From NCBI GenBank assembly GCA_963761475.1, contig CAVXGT010000012.1:1-64000 (forward strand): a stretch of 64,000 bases of DNA. The letters are read 5' to 3'. A model generated the notes under the pieces. It had not been told where the DNA came from. It made no database searches and saw only the letters and a program-made list of their open reading frames with translations. The DNA is from Ga0077555 sp963761475 (lineage in GTDB: Bacteria > Pseudomonadota > Alphaproteobacteria > Rhizobiales > Hyphomicrobiaceae). The translations under genes and the position numbers were made by a program. The first letter of the stretch is position 1. Every line of letters begins with the position of its first letter. Below, in pieces: positions 26,475-36,565 of this stretch.

Positions 26475-26795
26475 TCAAAGACTGTCGAGCTTGCCCGCCT
26501 TGTCGGCCAGCAGATAGTAGAACGTAACGCGATGCTTCATGTTCACGCCCTTCATCTGCTCGCACACGTCCGCAATCCGCTTGTCGAGCGCCGCGTCGTC
26601 TTCCGTCAATTGCAGCTTGCGCTTGAGGAAGCTCTCGCGAACCGTCTCCAGCTCGCTCTTCGACGAGCACGACACATGCGAGGCATCACGACTGCGCAGG
26701 GCAATGCCGCAGAACCGCACGATACCCTGCACGGCCTTGTCATTGACGTTTGCCGCATAGGTCTTGATATCGGCTGTATAGTCGGCGTCTGCCAT
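26475..26795 (-). CDS. DUF2853 family protein
   Basis: A 106-residue soluble protein recognised as DUF2853: MADADYTADIKTYAANVNDK, IVRFCGIALRSRDASHVSCS and the conserved C-terminal MKHRVTFYYLLADKAGKL. The family is small, alpha-helical and of unknown function, widespread in Alphaproteobacteria and Bacteroidetes. GAGGAG lies 8 bases upstream of ATG 26795; the long in-frame upstream extension is not homologous. It is divergent from the monooxygenase gene. Confidence 0.85.
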   Translation of the reverse strand: MADADYTADIKTYAANVNDKAVQGIVRFCGIALRSRDASHVSCSSKSELETVRESFLKRKLQLTEDDAALDKRIADVCEQMKGVNMKHRVTFYYLLADKAGKLDSL

Positions 26796-27030
26796 GATGC
26801 ATTCTCCTCGAGACCAACGTTGAAAGACGGCCGGCAGGCCTTGCGACCGCACCGGATAATCAGCATTTACCCTACCTTGCCCGTCTGGACAAATCGGGCG
26901 TTCGCCGGGCCTTGGCGGCACGGGCAGCCACACCACCGCAGGGGCCCCATTCACATCATGCATCACCGCGCCGTTGCTGCAACTGCGAGTTGCCGTTAGC
27001 TTCACCAGCGAGCCGTTTGGAGAGATCACT

Positions 27031-28575
27031 ATGCTGATGTCGGGCGCCGACTACCGCGAGAGCCTCAAGAGCCTGTCACCACGTGTTTTTTTGAACGGCG
27101 AGCGCATCCCCAGCGTCGCCGACGAGCCCCGCCTCGCCCCGGGAATCGCCGCCACCGCCGTCGCCTATGACCTGGCGCTCCCAAGCGAGCACAAGCCGCT
27201 GATGACGGCCCGCCAGGCCACTTCAGGCAAAATCGTCAATCGCATGCTCCACATCGACGAGACCGCCAACGACCTCCTCATGAAGCTCGAGGCCGTCCGT
27301 CTCGTCTGCCGTCAATCCGGTTGCGCCCAGCGCTACCTGTCCCACGACGCCTTGAACGCCCTTTACCAGGCTACCCACCGCCTCGACGCCGCCCAGTCCA
27401 CCGACCGTCACCAGCGCTTCCTCGCCTACCTGCACGAGAGCCAGGATCGCGACTGGAGCCACGCCATCGCCATGACCGATGCCAAGGGCGACCGCTCCCG
27501 CCGCCCCGGCCAACAGGCCAACCGCGACACCTACGTCCACATCGCCGAGCGCCGTCCCGGCGGCATTGTCATCCGCGGCACCAAGGCGATCGTCACCGGC
27601 GCCCCCTACATGCATGAGGCGCTGGTGCTGCCCTGCCGCACCATGCGGCCCGAGGACGCCGACTTTGCCGTCGCCTGCGCCGTTCCGATCGACACGCCCG
27701 GCCTCACCATCATCACCCGCCCCGCCGGTCGCGCCGGTGACCCCGCCGCCAAGTATGCCGCCAAGTACGGCCAGGCCACCGCCGTCATGCAGTTCGACGA
27801 TGTTTTCGTGCCCCACGAGCGTGTCTTCCTCGACGGCCAGGTCGAAGAAGCCGGCTTCATGACAACCTCCTACGCGACCCACCATCGCCACTCATGCATC
27901 GCCGCCCGGGCCGGCTTCGGTGACCTTCTGATCGGCGCCGGCGCCATGATGATAGACGCCAATGGCCTCGATCCCGAGCGCCACCCCCACATCCGCGAGA
28001 CCATGGTCGACCTGATCAAGATCGTCGAAGGCTTCTTTGCCTGCGGCGTCGCCGCCTCCGTCTACGCGGTCAAGGACCCCGCCGCTTCGGTCATGCCCGA
28101 CCCCGTCTTCGCCAACATCGGCAAGCTCCTGCTCGCCACCCAGATCTACGACATGCATCGCCTGGCCCACACCGTATCCGGTGGCCTCATCGTCGCCCTC
28201 CCCGGCCCCGACGAGGACCACAATCCGGAGACCGCCGCCTCCCTGCAGGCCGTGCTCGCCGGCCGGCCCGACGTCCCCGCCGCCCACCGCATGGAGGTCG
28301 CGCGCCTGATGGAGGACCTCACCGCCTCCCACACCGGCGGCTGGATGAGTGTCATCTCTCTGCACGGCGGCGGCAGCCCCGAGGCCATGAAGCGCGAGAT
28401 CTGGCGCAACTATCCCGTCGGCGAGAAGCGCGAGCTGGTCGAGCAGCTACTTGATCGTGGTGCAGCCGACGACGGACGGCGGGTCTCCAAGCAGCCGGGC
28501 CGCTGCTGCCCCACCGGCTGCGAGACCCCCGCCATCCAGAACCCGCGCGACGGCATCGAGGATGCCGCCGAATGA
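27031..28575 (+). CDS. 4-hydroxyphenylacetate 3-hydroxylase (HpaB) family protein
   Basis: About 514 residues of the HpaB / 4-hydroxybutyryl-CoA dehydratase superfamily: MSGADYRESLKSLSPRVFLN at the start, WSHAIAMTDAKGDRSRRPGQ and VTGAPYMHEALVLPCR in the flavin half, and DDVFVPHERVFLDG. The alternative, the Fe-S dehydratase AbfD, needs a Cys seven residues after the conserved His of YHRQSYGGC; here the segment is HHRHSCIAARAG, with Ala there, so a flavin-dependent monooxygenase is more likely. The last 60 residues are Cys/Pro-rich and less conserved. The next gene, a hydratase, starts inside its stop codon. Substrate is presumably aromatic or a related ring. Confidence 0.75.
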   Translation: MLMSGADYRESLKSLSPRVFLNGERIPSVADEPRLAPGIAATAVAYDLALPSEHKPLMTARQATSGKIVNRMLHIDETANDLLMKLEAVRLVCRQSGCAQRYLSHDALNALYQATHRLDAAQSTDRHQRFLAYLHESQDRDWSHAIAMTDAKGDRSRRPGQQANRDTYVHIAERRPGGIVIRGTKAIVTGAPYMHEALVLPCRTMRPEDADFAVACAVPIDTPGLTIITRPAGRAGDPAAKYAAKYGQATAVMQFDDVFVPHERVFLDGQVEEAGFMTTSYATHHRHSCIAARAGFGDLLIGAGAMMIDANGLDPERHPHIRETMVDLIKIVEGFFACGVAASVYAVKDPAASVMPDPVFANIGKLLLATQIYDMHRLAHTVSGGLIVALPGPDEDHNPETAASLQAVLAGRPDVPAAHRMEVARLMEDLTASHTGGWMSVISLHGGGSPEAMKREIWRNYPVGEKRELVEQLLDRGAADDGRRVSKQPGRCCPTGCETPAIQNPRDGIEDAAE

Positions 28576-29378
28576 GCGACGATGACCCGGCCTCTCCCGA
28601 AGGCGCAGCCGAAGCCGCAGCGAGCCTGATCTGGCGCAGTTGGCAGCAGGGCGACATCATTGCCGCCCTGCCCGATCATTGCCGCCCACACGACCGTCGT
28701 GCCGGCTACGCCGCCCAGGCCCGCCTCGCCGCCCGCAGCCCCTCCGCCCCCATTGGCTGGAAGATCGCCGCCACCAGCGCGTCCGGCCAACACCACATTG
28801 GCGTTGGCGGCCCCCTCGCAGGCCGCCTTCTCGCCGAGCGCCTGCATACCTCCGGCGCCTCCCTCCCCCTCGGCCACAACCGCATGCGCGTGGCCGAGCC
28901 CGAGTTCGCCTTCCGCGCAGGCACACGCCTGCCGCCCAGGGCCGCGCCCTACACCGTGGCCGAAGTCACAGCCGCCATGGATGCCCTGATACCCGCGATC
29001 GAGATCCCCAATTCCCGCTTCGCCGACTTCGCCAGCGCCGGCGAGGCCCAGCTCATCGCCGACAACGCCTGCACCCACGAGTTCATTCTTGGCCAACCGG
29101 CCGTAGCCGACTGGCGCCATCTCGATCTGGCGCAACACCCCGTCGTGGGCGCCGTCGAAGGCCGCTTTCGCCGCGATGGCATTGGCGCCAACGTCCTCGG
29201 TGACCCCCGCCGCGCCCTCGCCTGGCTCGTCAACGAGCTTTCCGCCCTGGGCCTCGGTCTCGATGCCGGCGCCATCGTCACCACCGGCACCACCATGCAG
29301 CCGCTCGACATCACCCCCGGCAGTCACGTCACAGCCGACTTCGGAGCCCTCGGCCGCGTCGACGTCCGCATCACCTGA
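28572..29378 (+). CDS. 2-keto-4-pentenoate hydratase family protein (MhpD/HpcG type)
   Basis: A 268-residue protein of the fumarylacetoacetate-hydrolase fold. Metal-binding acidic residues are in RVAEPEFAFRAG (E-x-E) and IPAIEIPNSRFADF; GWKIAATSASGQHHIGVGGP is the usual early motif. Family members hydrate 2-hydroxydienoates formed by ring cleavage (MhpD, HpcG, XylJ) or decarboxylate their oxo forms. The ATG overlaps the stop of the HpaB-like gene (ATGA), so the two are co-translated, fitting an aromatic or ring-degradation pathway. No ring-cleavage dioxygenase is visible nearby. Confidence 0.8.
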   Translation: MSDDDPASPEGAAEAAASLIWRSWQQGDIIAALPDHCRPHDRRAGYAAQARLAARSPSAPIGWKIAATSASGQHHIGVGGPLAGRLLAERLHTSGASLPLGHNRMRVAEPEFAFRAGTRLPPRAAPYTVAEVTAAMDALIPAIEIPNSRFADFASAGEAQLIADNACTHEFILGQPAVADWRHLDLAQHPVVGAVEGRFRRDGIGANVLGDPRRALAWLVNELSALGLGLDAGAIVTTGTTMQPLDITPGSHVTADFGALGRVDVRIT

Positions 29379-29431
29379 CCCCGCCCTGCAAAACCCACCT
29401 GCCAGCCCGAACCCGGAGCCCCCTTCCCCGC

Positions 29432-30007
29432 ATGAGCCTCCTCAACACGTCAGCAGGTTATGGCGCCATCACCAAGACCCTGCATTGGCTCATGCTTGTG
29501 GTGTTCGCATTCCAGTATGCGGCCGGCCACATCATGAGCCGCATCGCAGAGGACGGCCGCCTGCTCGGCTGGACATCCGCCGACGCCTACAACTGGCACA
29601 AATCGATCGGCCTTCTGGCCCTCGTCATCGCTGGCCTCCGCATCCTCAATCGCCGCGCCGGCACCCTACCGCCGTGGGCGCCCACCCTCGTTCCCTGGGA
29701 GCACCGCTTCATCCACCGCGCCGAGCAGGTCCTCTATGCCGCCATGATCATCATGCCCGTCTCGGGCTTCCTCTACGTCATGGCAGGCGGCTACGGCGTC
29801 CATCTCTTCGGCCGCTGGCACCTTCCAAACCCGATCGGAAGCTGGCCGCTCCTCGCCAGCCTCGCCAAGTGGGTGCACGTAGCCGCCGCATGGGTGCTCC
29901 TCGCCGCCATTACAGCCCACGCCGGCCTCGTCCTGCGCCATCACCTCATCCTGCGTGACGGCCTCCTGCGCCGCATGTTGCCCAACTGGCCATCCGCGCG
30001 CGATTGA
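29432..30007 (+). CDS. Cytochrome b561 (CybB family)
   Basis: A 191-residue inner-membrane protein with four helices. Haem ligand histidines are expected at KTLHWLMLVV (helix 1), NWHKSIGLLALVI (helix 2) and in the last two helices (KWVHVAAAW, ITAHAGLVLRHH). These two-haem proteins pass electrons from quinol or superoxide. It follows the hydratase by 53 bases on the same strand and may share its transcript, but it also resembles free-standing copies. Confidence 0.9.
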   Translation: MSLLNTSAGYGAITKTLHWLMLVVFAFQYAAGHIMSRIAEDGRLLGWTSADAYNWHKSIGLLALVIAGLRILNRRAGTLPPWAPTLVPWEHRFIHRAEQVLYAAMIIMPVSGFLYVMAGGYGVHLFGRWHLPNPIGSWPLLASLAKWVHVAAAWVLLAAITAHAGLVLRHHLILRDGLLRRMLPNWPSARD

Positions 30008-30096
30008 CCCTCCGAGCCGTCGCACCTTGGCCCCGCCCATTCGACAGCCGGCCAACCCTGCTTTAGAACGTAGACCCAAGCGAGCGAAACAACACG

Positions 30097-31365
30097 GTGA
30101 CAACAACGATGATCGCGCGCACCCCGACGACTGCGACGAGACGTGCCGACACTGACCTCAGCGCCGCGCCGAAGCCGACGGGCAGGGCGGTGTGTCGGCT
30201 TGCCGTGCCGATGCTGGTGCTGCCCCACCCCATGGCTCTGACTATGGCTCTGACCATGGCCCTCGCCCTCCTGTCCTCAAGCCCGGCCATGGCCCAGCAA
30301 CGCGCCGCAACCGTGCTCGTCGACCGCGCCGAGGCCCGCGAGATCAGCGACACCCAGCCCGTCATCGGCCACATCGTCGCCAACCGCCGCGCCGGCATTG
30401 CCGCCCGCACCGCCGGCATCATCGATGCCGTCACCTTCGAAATCGGCAATCCCGTCAAGCGCGGCGATGTCCTCGTCCGCCTCGACAAGCGCCGCCTCGA
30501 GATTGCCGTCGCCGCCACTCAGGCCGCTATCGCCGTCGCCCGCGCCGGTATCGACGTCGCCGACGCCAAGGCCAAACGCGCCGCGATGGCCTTCGACCGC
30601 CAGGCCGGCCTCAAAAACTCGACGGCGTTCTCGCGCAGCACCTACGACGACCTGCAACTGGCGGCCACGCAGGCGCAAAGCGAGCGCACCCAGGCCGAAT
30701 CCCAGTTGCGCGCCGCCGAGGCCAATCTCGCCACCGCCCGCTACAATCTCGAGCATGCCGAAATCCGCGCTCCCTTCGACGGCATTGTTCTGCAACGCGC
30801 CGCCCAGGTCGGCCAGTTTCTCCAGCAAGGCGAGACCGTCGCCACGCTGCTCGATCCATCGAGCCTCGAGATCGAGGCCGATGTCGCGAGCCAGGTGGCA
30901 ACCGGCCTCACCGCCGGCGCGCCGGTCACAATCGCGCACGAGGACACGACCAAAGGTTCGGCCAAGGTCCGCGTCGTCGTCCCCCTGCAGTCCGCCTCGA
31001 CCCGCACCCGCCTCGTCCGCTTCTCGATTGCTCCCGAGAGTGCTGGCCGGCCCGGGCAACTGGCCGTCGGCAGCACCGTCACTCTCAATCTCCCGGTGAG
31101 CGCCCCGCGGAAGGTCGTGACCGTCCCGAAAGATGCACTTCTCCAGGGAACCAACGGTTGGATGGTCTATGTCGTTGCCGACAACAAGGCCGAGCCCCGC
31201 CCCGTCGTCCTCGGCCAGGCCGTGCGCGGGCGCATGGAGGTGCTCTCCGGCCTTACCGCCGGCGAGGTCATCGTCGTCCGCGGCAACGAGCGCCTGCGCC
31301 CGGGCCAACCGGTGCAGCCGGAAACTGCGCCCCCACCGGCCGCCGACGCCACCGGGAAAGGCTGA
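30097..31365 (+). CDS. RND efflux periplasmic adaptor (membrane fusion protein)
   Basis: A 422-residue adaptor with a signal peptide ending SSSPAMAQQ after a long, start-uncertain N-terminus (GTG 30097 or ATG 30109). Order: beta-barrel entry VIGHIVANRRAGIAAR, a lipoyl half-motif (GNPVKRGDVLVRLDKRRLE), an alpha-helical hairpin (residues about 140-210), the second lipoyl half (AEIRAPFDGIVLQRAAQVGQ) and C-terminal barrel VTVPKDALLQGTNGWMVYVV. It joins the RND pump, encoded 11 bases downstream, to an outer-membrane channel not present here. Substrates are unknown. Confidence 0.9.
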   Translation: MTTTMIARTPTTATRRADTDLSAAPKPTGRAVCRLAVPMLVLPHPMALTMALTMALALLSSSPAMAQQRAATVLVDRAEAREISDTQPVIGHIVANRRAGIAARTAGIIDAVTFEIGNPVKRGDVLVRLDKRRLEIAVAATQAAIAVARAGIDVADAKAKRAAMAFDRQAGLKNSTAFSRSTYDDLQLAATQAQSERTQAESQLRAAEANLATARYNLEHAEIRAPFDGIVLQRAAQVGQFLQQGETVATLLDPSSLEIEADVASQVATGLTAGAPVTIAHEDTTKGSAKVRVVVPLQSASTRTRLVRFSIAPESAGRPGQLAVGSTVTLNLPVSAPRKVVTVPKDALLQGTNGWMVYVVADNKAEPRPVVLGQAVRGRMEVLSGLTAGEVIVVRGNERLRPGQPVQPETAPPPAADATGKG

Positions 31366-31376
31366 GGGCCCACGCC

Positions 31377-34300
31377 ATGGACCCCATCCGCTTCGCCATC
31401 GAACGCCCGATCGCCGTCATCGCGGCGGTGCTCATGACCGTCCTGTTCGGGCTGCTGGCGCTGACCCGCATTCCGATCCAGCTCATCCCCGATGTGCGCA
31501 AGCCGGTGATCGAGGTCGAGACGTTCTGGGCCGGCGCCGCCCCCGCCGAGATCGAGCGCGAAATCGTCAATCCCCAGGAGGATGAGCTGAAGGGCCTGGA
31601 CGGCCTGGAATCCATGATTTCCCGCTCCGAGACCGGTCGCGCCCGCATCACTCTCGAATTCGCAATCGGCACCAACATGGACCGCTCCCTCTTGCTGGTC
31701 GCCAACCGCCTCGATCGCGTTACCGGCTATCCCGCCGAGGCCAACGAACCGACGCTCAAGACCTCGGGCTCCGACGACAACCCGATCGCCTGGATGATCC
31801 TGAAGCGGGCGCCCGGCAACACCAAGCCCATCGAGGAATACGGCCCCTTCGTCACGGACGTTCTCAAGGAGCGCATCGAGCGCGTCGACGGCGTCGCCGG
31901 CGTCAACATCTTCGGCGGCATCGACCGCGAGTTGCAGGTCCTGCTCGATCCCGAGAAGCTCGCCGCCTACAGGCTCACCGTCCCCTACGTGCTGTCCCGC
32001 CTGCGCCAGGAAAGCGTTTCGCTCTCCGCCGGCAACGTCGATGAAGGCAAGCGCCGCTACGTCGTCCGCGTCGAGGGCGAACTCGACACCATCGACGCCG
32101 TCGGCGCCGTCGTCCTGCGCACCGGTGCCGCTCCCCGCAATCCCGCCACCGCCAACCTTCCCGCCGAGCCTGGCGCAGAGCCCGGCGCCGGCCGCTTCGG
32201 CCGTGTCTTCGTCCGCGACGTCGCCGAGATCCGCTTCGGCTTCAAGGAGCCCTCGGCACGCATCCGTCACATGGGCGAGCCCGCGATCGCCTTCAACGCC
32301 GTCCGCGATGCCGGCGCCAACGTCATCACCACCATGGAGGGCATCAAGCGCACCCTCGAGGATCTGCGCCGAGGCCCCCTCAAGGACGCCCGACTTACCA
32401 TCACCCAGGTCTACGACGAGACCGTCTACATCGACGGCGCCATCGATCTCGTGGTGCAGAACATCTGGATCGGCGGCGTGCTGGCGGCAATCATCATGCT
32501 GCTGTTTCTGAGATCGATCCGCGCCACCCTCGTCGTCTCGCTGGCCATTCCGGTTTCGATTGTCGCCTCGTTCGTCGCCATGTCGGCCATGGGCCGCACC
32601 CTCAACGTCATCTCGCTGGCCGGCATCGCCTTCGCCGTCGGCATGGTGGTCGATGCGGCCATCGTCGTGCTCGAGAACATCTACCGTCTGCGCCAGAACG
32701 GCATGCCCGCCCGCGAAGCCGCCTACCAGGGCGCCCGCCAGGTCTGGGGCGCCATCCTCGTCTCCGCCCTGACCACGGTGATGGTGTTCATCCCGATCCT
32801 CATCATGGAGCTCGAGGCCGGCCAGCTCTTCCGCGACATCGCCGTTGCCATCTCGGTCTCGGTCATGGTGTCGCTGATCGTCGCCGTCACGGTCATTCCC
32901 GCGCTCTCAAGCCGTCTCCTCGGTGGCGGCAAAGAGAAGCTCGACGCCGCCGAGCCTGCCGGTTGTCGATCATCTGGGCCGCGCTTTCACCGCGCTCGTT
33001 CGAGCCTATGCCCGCCTCACCGTCGCCAACCGCATCGCTGGCCTAGCCTTCGTTGCCGCCATCACCATCGGCGCGCTGTGGGGCGCCAACCGCTTCCTGC
33101 CCAAGCTCGAGTATCTGCCCGACGGCAACCGCAATCTCGTCTTCGGCGTCATCCTGCCGCCGCCTGGCTACAACCTGCCGACCACCACCAAGATCGCCGA
33201 ACGCATCGAGGCCGTCGCCCGCCCGCTCTGGGAAAAGGAGGAAACCGGCGACCGCACGAGCCCGCCGGCCATGCGCCATTTCTTCTTCGTCGCCGTCCGC
33301 GGCACCACCTTCGTCGGCGGTGCCGCCAAGGACCCGACCCGCGTCGCCGAATTGATCCCGGTGCTCTCCCGCCCGATCTTCTCTGAGCCCGGCACCTTCG
33401 GCTTCATCAACCAGCGCTCGCTGTTCGGCCGCGGCATCGGCGGCGGCCGCGCCATCGAGCTCAACGTCTCCGGCGACCATATCGAGGACATTCTCGCCAT
33501 CGCTCTGAAGCTGACCGGCCGCATCGGCGAGCACCTGCCGCGCTCAGCCGGCCACCAGTTCCGCCCCCAGCCTGGCCTCGAGCTTGGTGCGCCGGAGCTC
33601 CGCGCCATCCCCGACCGCGTCAGGCTGGCCGACGCCGGCGTCGACGCCCAGATGCTGCGCCCAGTCACTCGATGCCTACAACGACGGCGTGCGCGTCAAG
33701 GAGATCACGATCGGCACCGACCGCATCGATCTGACGTTGAAGGGTCTCGCCGCTTTCAACGACCGACCGGCGCACACAGGACATCGGTGCCTATCCCGTC
33801 GTCACGCCCAGCGGCCAGATCGTGCCGATCTCGGCACTTGCCGATGTCAAGCTGACCGCCGGTCCGGTCGAGGTCCGTCACCGCGAGCGGCTGCGAACGA
33901 TCACCCTGGAAGTTCGCCCCGCCGCGAGCCTGCCACTCGAGACCGCCCTCGAGATCATGCGCGATAAGGTCATGGCGCCGGTCGTCGCAGACGGCCTCCC
34001 GCCGGCGTGCGCCTGTCGCTGACCGGTGCTGCCGATCAGTTGACCAAGACCTGGGACGCCCTCAAGATCAATCTGCTGCTCGCCCTCGTCATCGTCTTCC
34101 TGGTGATGGCGGTGCTGTTCGAGAGCTTCATCCTGCCGCTCGTCATCCTGATCTCGGTGCCCGTTGCAGGCGCCGGCGGCGTTGCCGGCCTCGCCCTGCT
34201 CAACGCCTACCAGCCGCAGCCGCTCGACATGCTCACGCTGCTGGGCTTCGTCATCCTCGTCGGCATCGTCGTCAACAACGCCATCCTGCTCGTGCACCAG

Positions 34301-34606
34301 ACGCTGATCCACCTGCGCGAGGATGGCATGAGCGTCAACGACGCGATCCTTGAAGCCAACCGCAACCGCATCCGTCCAATCTTCATGAGCACGCTCACCA
34401 GCGTCTTCGGTATGCTGCCGCTGGTCATGTTCCCCGGCGCCGGCTCCGAGCTCTACCGCGGCCTCGGCTCCGTCGTCGTCGGCGGCCTGATGTTGTCGGC
34501 GATCCTCACCTTGCTGCTGGTGCCGCCGCTGCTCCGCCTCACCTTGAGCGTGCCAAGCCTCACCGCCCCCGCCGTGAGCCCCACAGCGCCATCCCCTGCC
34601 GAGTGA
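31377..34606 (+). pseudogene. RND efflux transporter permease (AcrB/HAE1-like, four frameshifts)
   Basis: The first 520 codons read cleanly: MDPIRFAIERPIAVIAAVLM, the pore domain, and the helix-4 region GIAFAVGMVVDAAIVVLENIY, whose two aspartates form the proton relay. The frame then changes near 32960 (extra base), 33660 (extra), 33775 (extra) and 34010 (one G missing in a G-run). Correcting these gives 1,075 residues, ending in the second helix block with LLGFVILVGIVVNNAILLVH, the size of a complete RND pump. So the gene is probably intact in the organism. It is co-transcribed with the adaptor. Confidence 0.8.
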
Positions 34607-34633
34607 CCGCCACACCAGCCCCGCGCGGCGAAA

Positions 34634-36266
34634 TCACCGCCGCCGCCTAGTGAGCCGGCCGAACCCGCCCTTCAGATCGCGCGCAATCTCGCGTGCCGCG
34701 TTGTGCCCCGGCAACCCCGTCACCCCACCGCCCGGATGCGCGCCTGATCCGCACAGATAAAGCCCCGCGATCGGCATCCGATAAGCCGCATAGCCGAGCA
34801 CCGGTCGCGTCGAGAACAACTGGTCGAGCCCCAGCGCACCGTGAAAGATGTCGCCGTCGATGAGCCCGAACCGCTCCTCCAGGTCCAGCGGCGACAGCAC
34901 CTGCCGTCCGATCACCGAGGCCTGAAGTTCGGCGCATGCCGGTTGACCGTGTCGATGACGAGATCGGCGAACCGTTCCTTCTCCTCCTGGTCGGCCCAGC
35001 TACGAGGCTCCGGCAGGCGCGGCGCCACATGCTGCACGAAGAGGCTCGCCACATGCCCATCGCGCGGCGCCAGGCTGTCGTCGAGGGTCGAGGGAATGAG
35101 GATCTCGATCACCGGCTCACGCGACCAGCCGCAGCGGCGCGCATCGAGATAGGCGCGTTCCAGATAGTCGAGCGTCGGCCCGATCACGATCCCCGAGCCG
35201 TGATGATCCTGCAGGTGCGTGCCCGGCCGGCACACGAAGTCCGGCAGCTGCGCTCAGCGCCACGTTCATGCGGAACGTGCCCGATCCCGTCCGCAGGCCG
35301 ACGAACCGCCGCCTCACCTCCGGATCGACCGCCGCCTCCGGCACGAGATCGCGAAACAGCAGCTTGGGTCCCACATTGGCCGCCACCGCGCGCGCCCGCG
35401 ACGATCTCACCCGACTGCAGCCTGACGCCGCTCGCCCGCCCGCCGTCGACCACGACCTCTCGCACGTCTGCCCCGGTCCGCATCTCCGCACCCGACGCCT
35501 CCGCCGACCGCCGCATCGCCGCCGAGATCGCCCCCATGCCGCCGACCGCGTGCCCCCACACGCCCATCTTGCCGTTCACCTCCCCGAAGCAGTGATGCAG
35601 CAGCACATAGGCCGTGCCCGGCGTCGAGGGCGCGCAGTAGGCGCCGACGATCCCGTCGAACGCCAGCGCCCCTTTCACCACCTCGCTTTCGAACCACTGG
35701 TCCAGGAAATCGGCGGCGCTCTTCGTGAAGAGGTCCACCAGCACCCGCTGACTTTCGATATCGAGGCCGAGCATCCGCCGCCCGATGGCGCCCGACCGGA
35801 TCACCTCGAGCCACCCGCCGCCGGCATTGGGCGGCGTCTGCACCAGCAGCGTCCGCAGCACGCTAGCCGCCCGCTCGATGGCGCTGTCATAAGCGGCAAG
35901 CCGCGCCCCGTCGCGCGCTGAAAAACCCTCTACCGCCCGCCGGCGGGCCTCGGCCCCGAACCCCATCAGCAGGTAGCGGCACTGATCGACGGGCCAGAAA
36001 TTGGCAACCGGCCGCTCGACGATTCGCAGCCCGTACCGGGCGAGGTCGAGATCGCCGATCATCTTCGGATTGAGCAGACTGACGGCATAAGCTGCGACCG
36101 AGTTGCGAAAACCCGGATGAAACTCTTCCGTCAGGGCCGCCCCGCCCACGACATCGTTCTTCTCGAGCACCACCACCCGCGCGCCCGCCCGCGCCAGGTA
36201 GGCGGCGCACACGAGACCGTTGTGGCCTCCCCCGATGATGGTAACGTCGTAGCGCTCCTGGCTCAT
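34634..36266 (-). pseudogene. Phytoene dehydrogenase-like FAD-dependent oxidoreductase (three frameshifts)
   Basis: The N-terminal FAD site is clear: YDVTIIGGGHNGLVCAAYLA then VVVLEKNDVVGG. The body continues through DFLDQWFESEVVKGALAFDG and GMGAISAAMRRSAEASGAEM. The frame breaks near 35395 and 35230 (extra bases) and near 34905 (one base missing); restored, the protein is about 543 residues and ends with the C-terminal FAD motif GLYLCGSGAHPGGGVTGLPG. This branch (PYROXD2-like) is distinct from true carotenoid desaturases, and no crt gene lies nearby. A terminator-like hairpin lies in its 5' leader. Confidence 0.75.
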
Positions 36267-36330
36267 AGACGCAGCATCGAGTGCTTCGCCCCGCCGCGCA
36301 AGCCGCAGCGCACCCGGCCGCGGACGCAAA

Positions 36331-36356
36331 AAAAGCCCGCACCAGATGGCCGGGCT
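36331..36356 (-). terminator. Terminator-like hairpin upstream of the FAD oxidoreductase
   Basis: A 6-bp stem (36334-36339 with 36351-36356) and an 11-base loop, followed on the minus strand by seven U. It lies 65-90 bases before the minus-strand start at 36266. There is no minus-strand gene upstream, so it is either an attenuator in the leader of that gene or the end of a short non-coding transcript. Confidence 0.55.
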
Positions 36357-36565
36357 CTTTCTGCTCGATGCCGCACGCCCGACCCCTCGCGTCGAACGCT
36401 CAACAAGTCTCGCATGCACACCGATGCCCAACGATTAACCTGAAAGCCCAATCCTTATCCACGCACAGTCGGCAGAATATGATTTAATGCCAGCGAACAC
36501 GGGGGCCACATTCCCGCCACGATTGCCGGGCCTCCACCACACGCACACTCCAGCATGAGGCACCC

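Noticed and set aside
27031..28575. 4-hydroxybutyryl-CoA dehydratase (AbfD)
   Set aside because: The expected Fe-S ligand Cys seven residues after the conserved His is replaced by Ala, and the early Cys pair has the wrong spacing.
30192..31376. A long frame upstream of and in frame with the RND pump
   Set aside because: It overlaps the adaptor gene in another frame and is Arg/Pro-rich. The pump starts at ATG 31377, where homology begins.
34634..36266. A carotenoid biosynthesis desaturase (CrtI)
   Set aside because: No crt neighbours, and the sequence fits the PYROXD2-like branch rather than CrtI.
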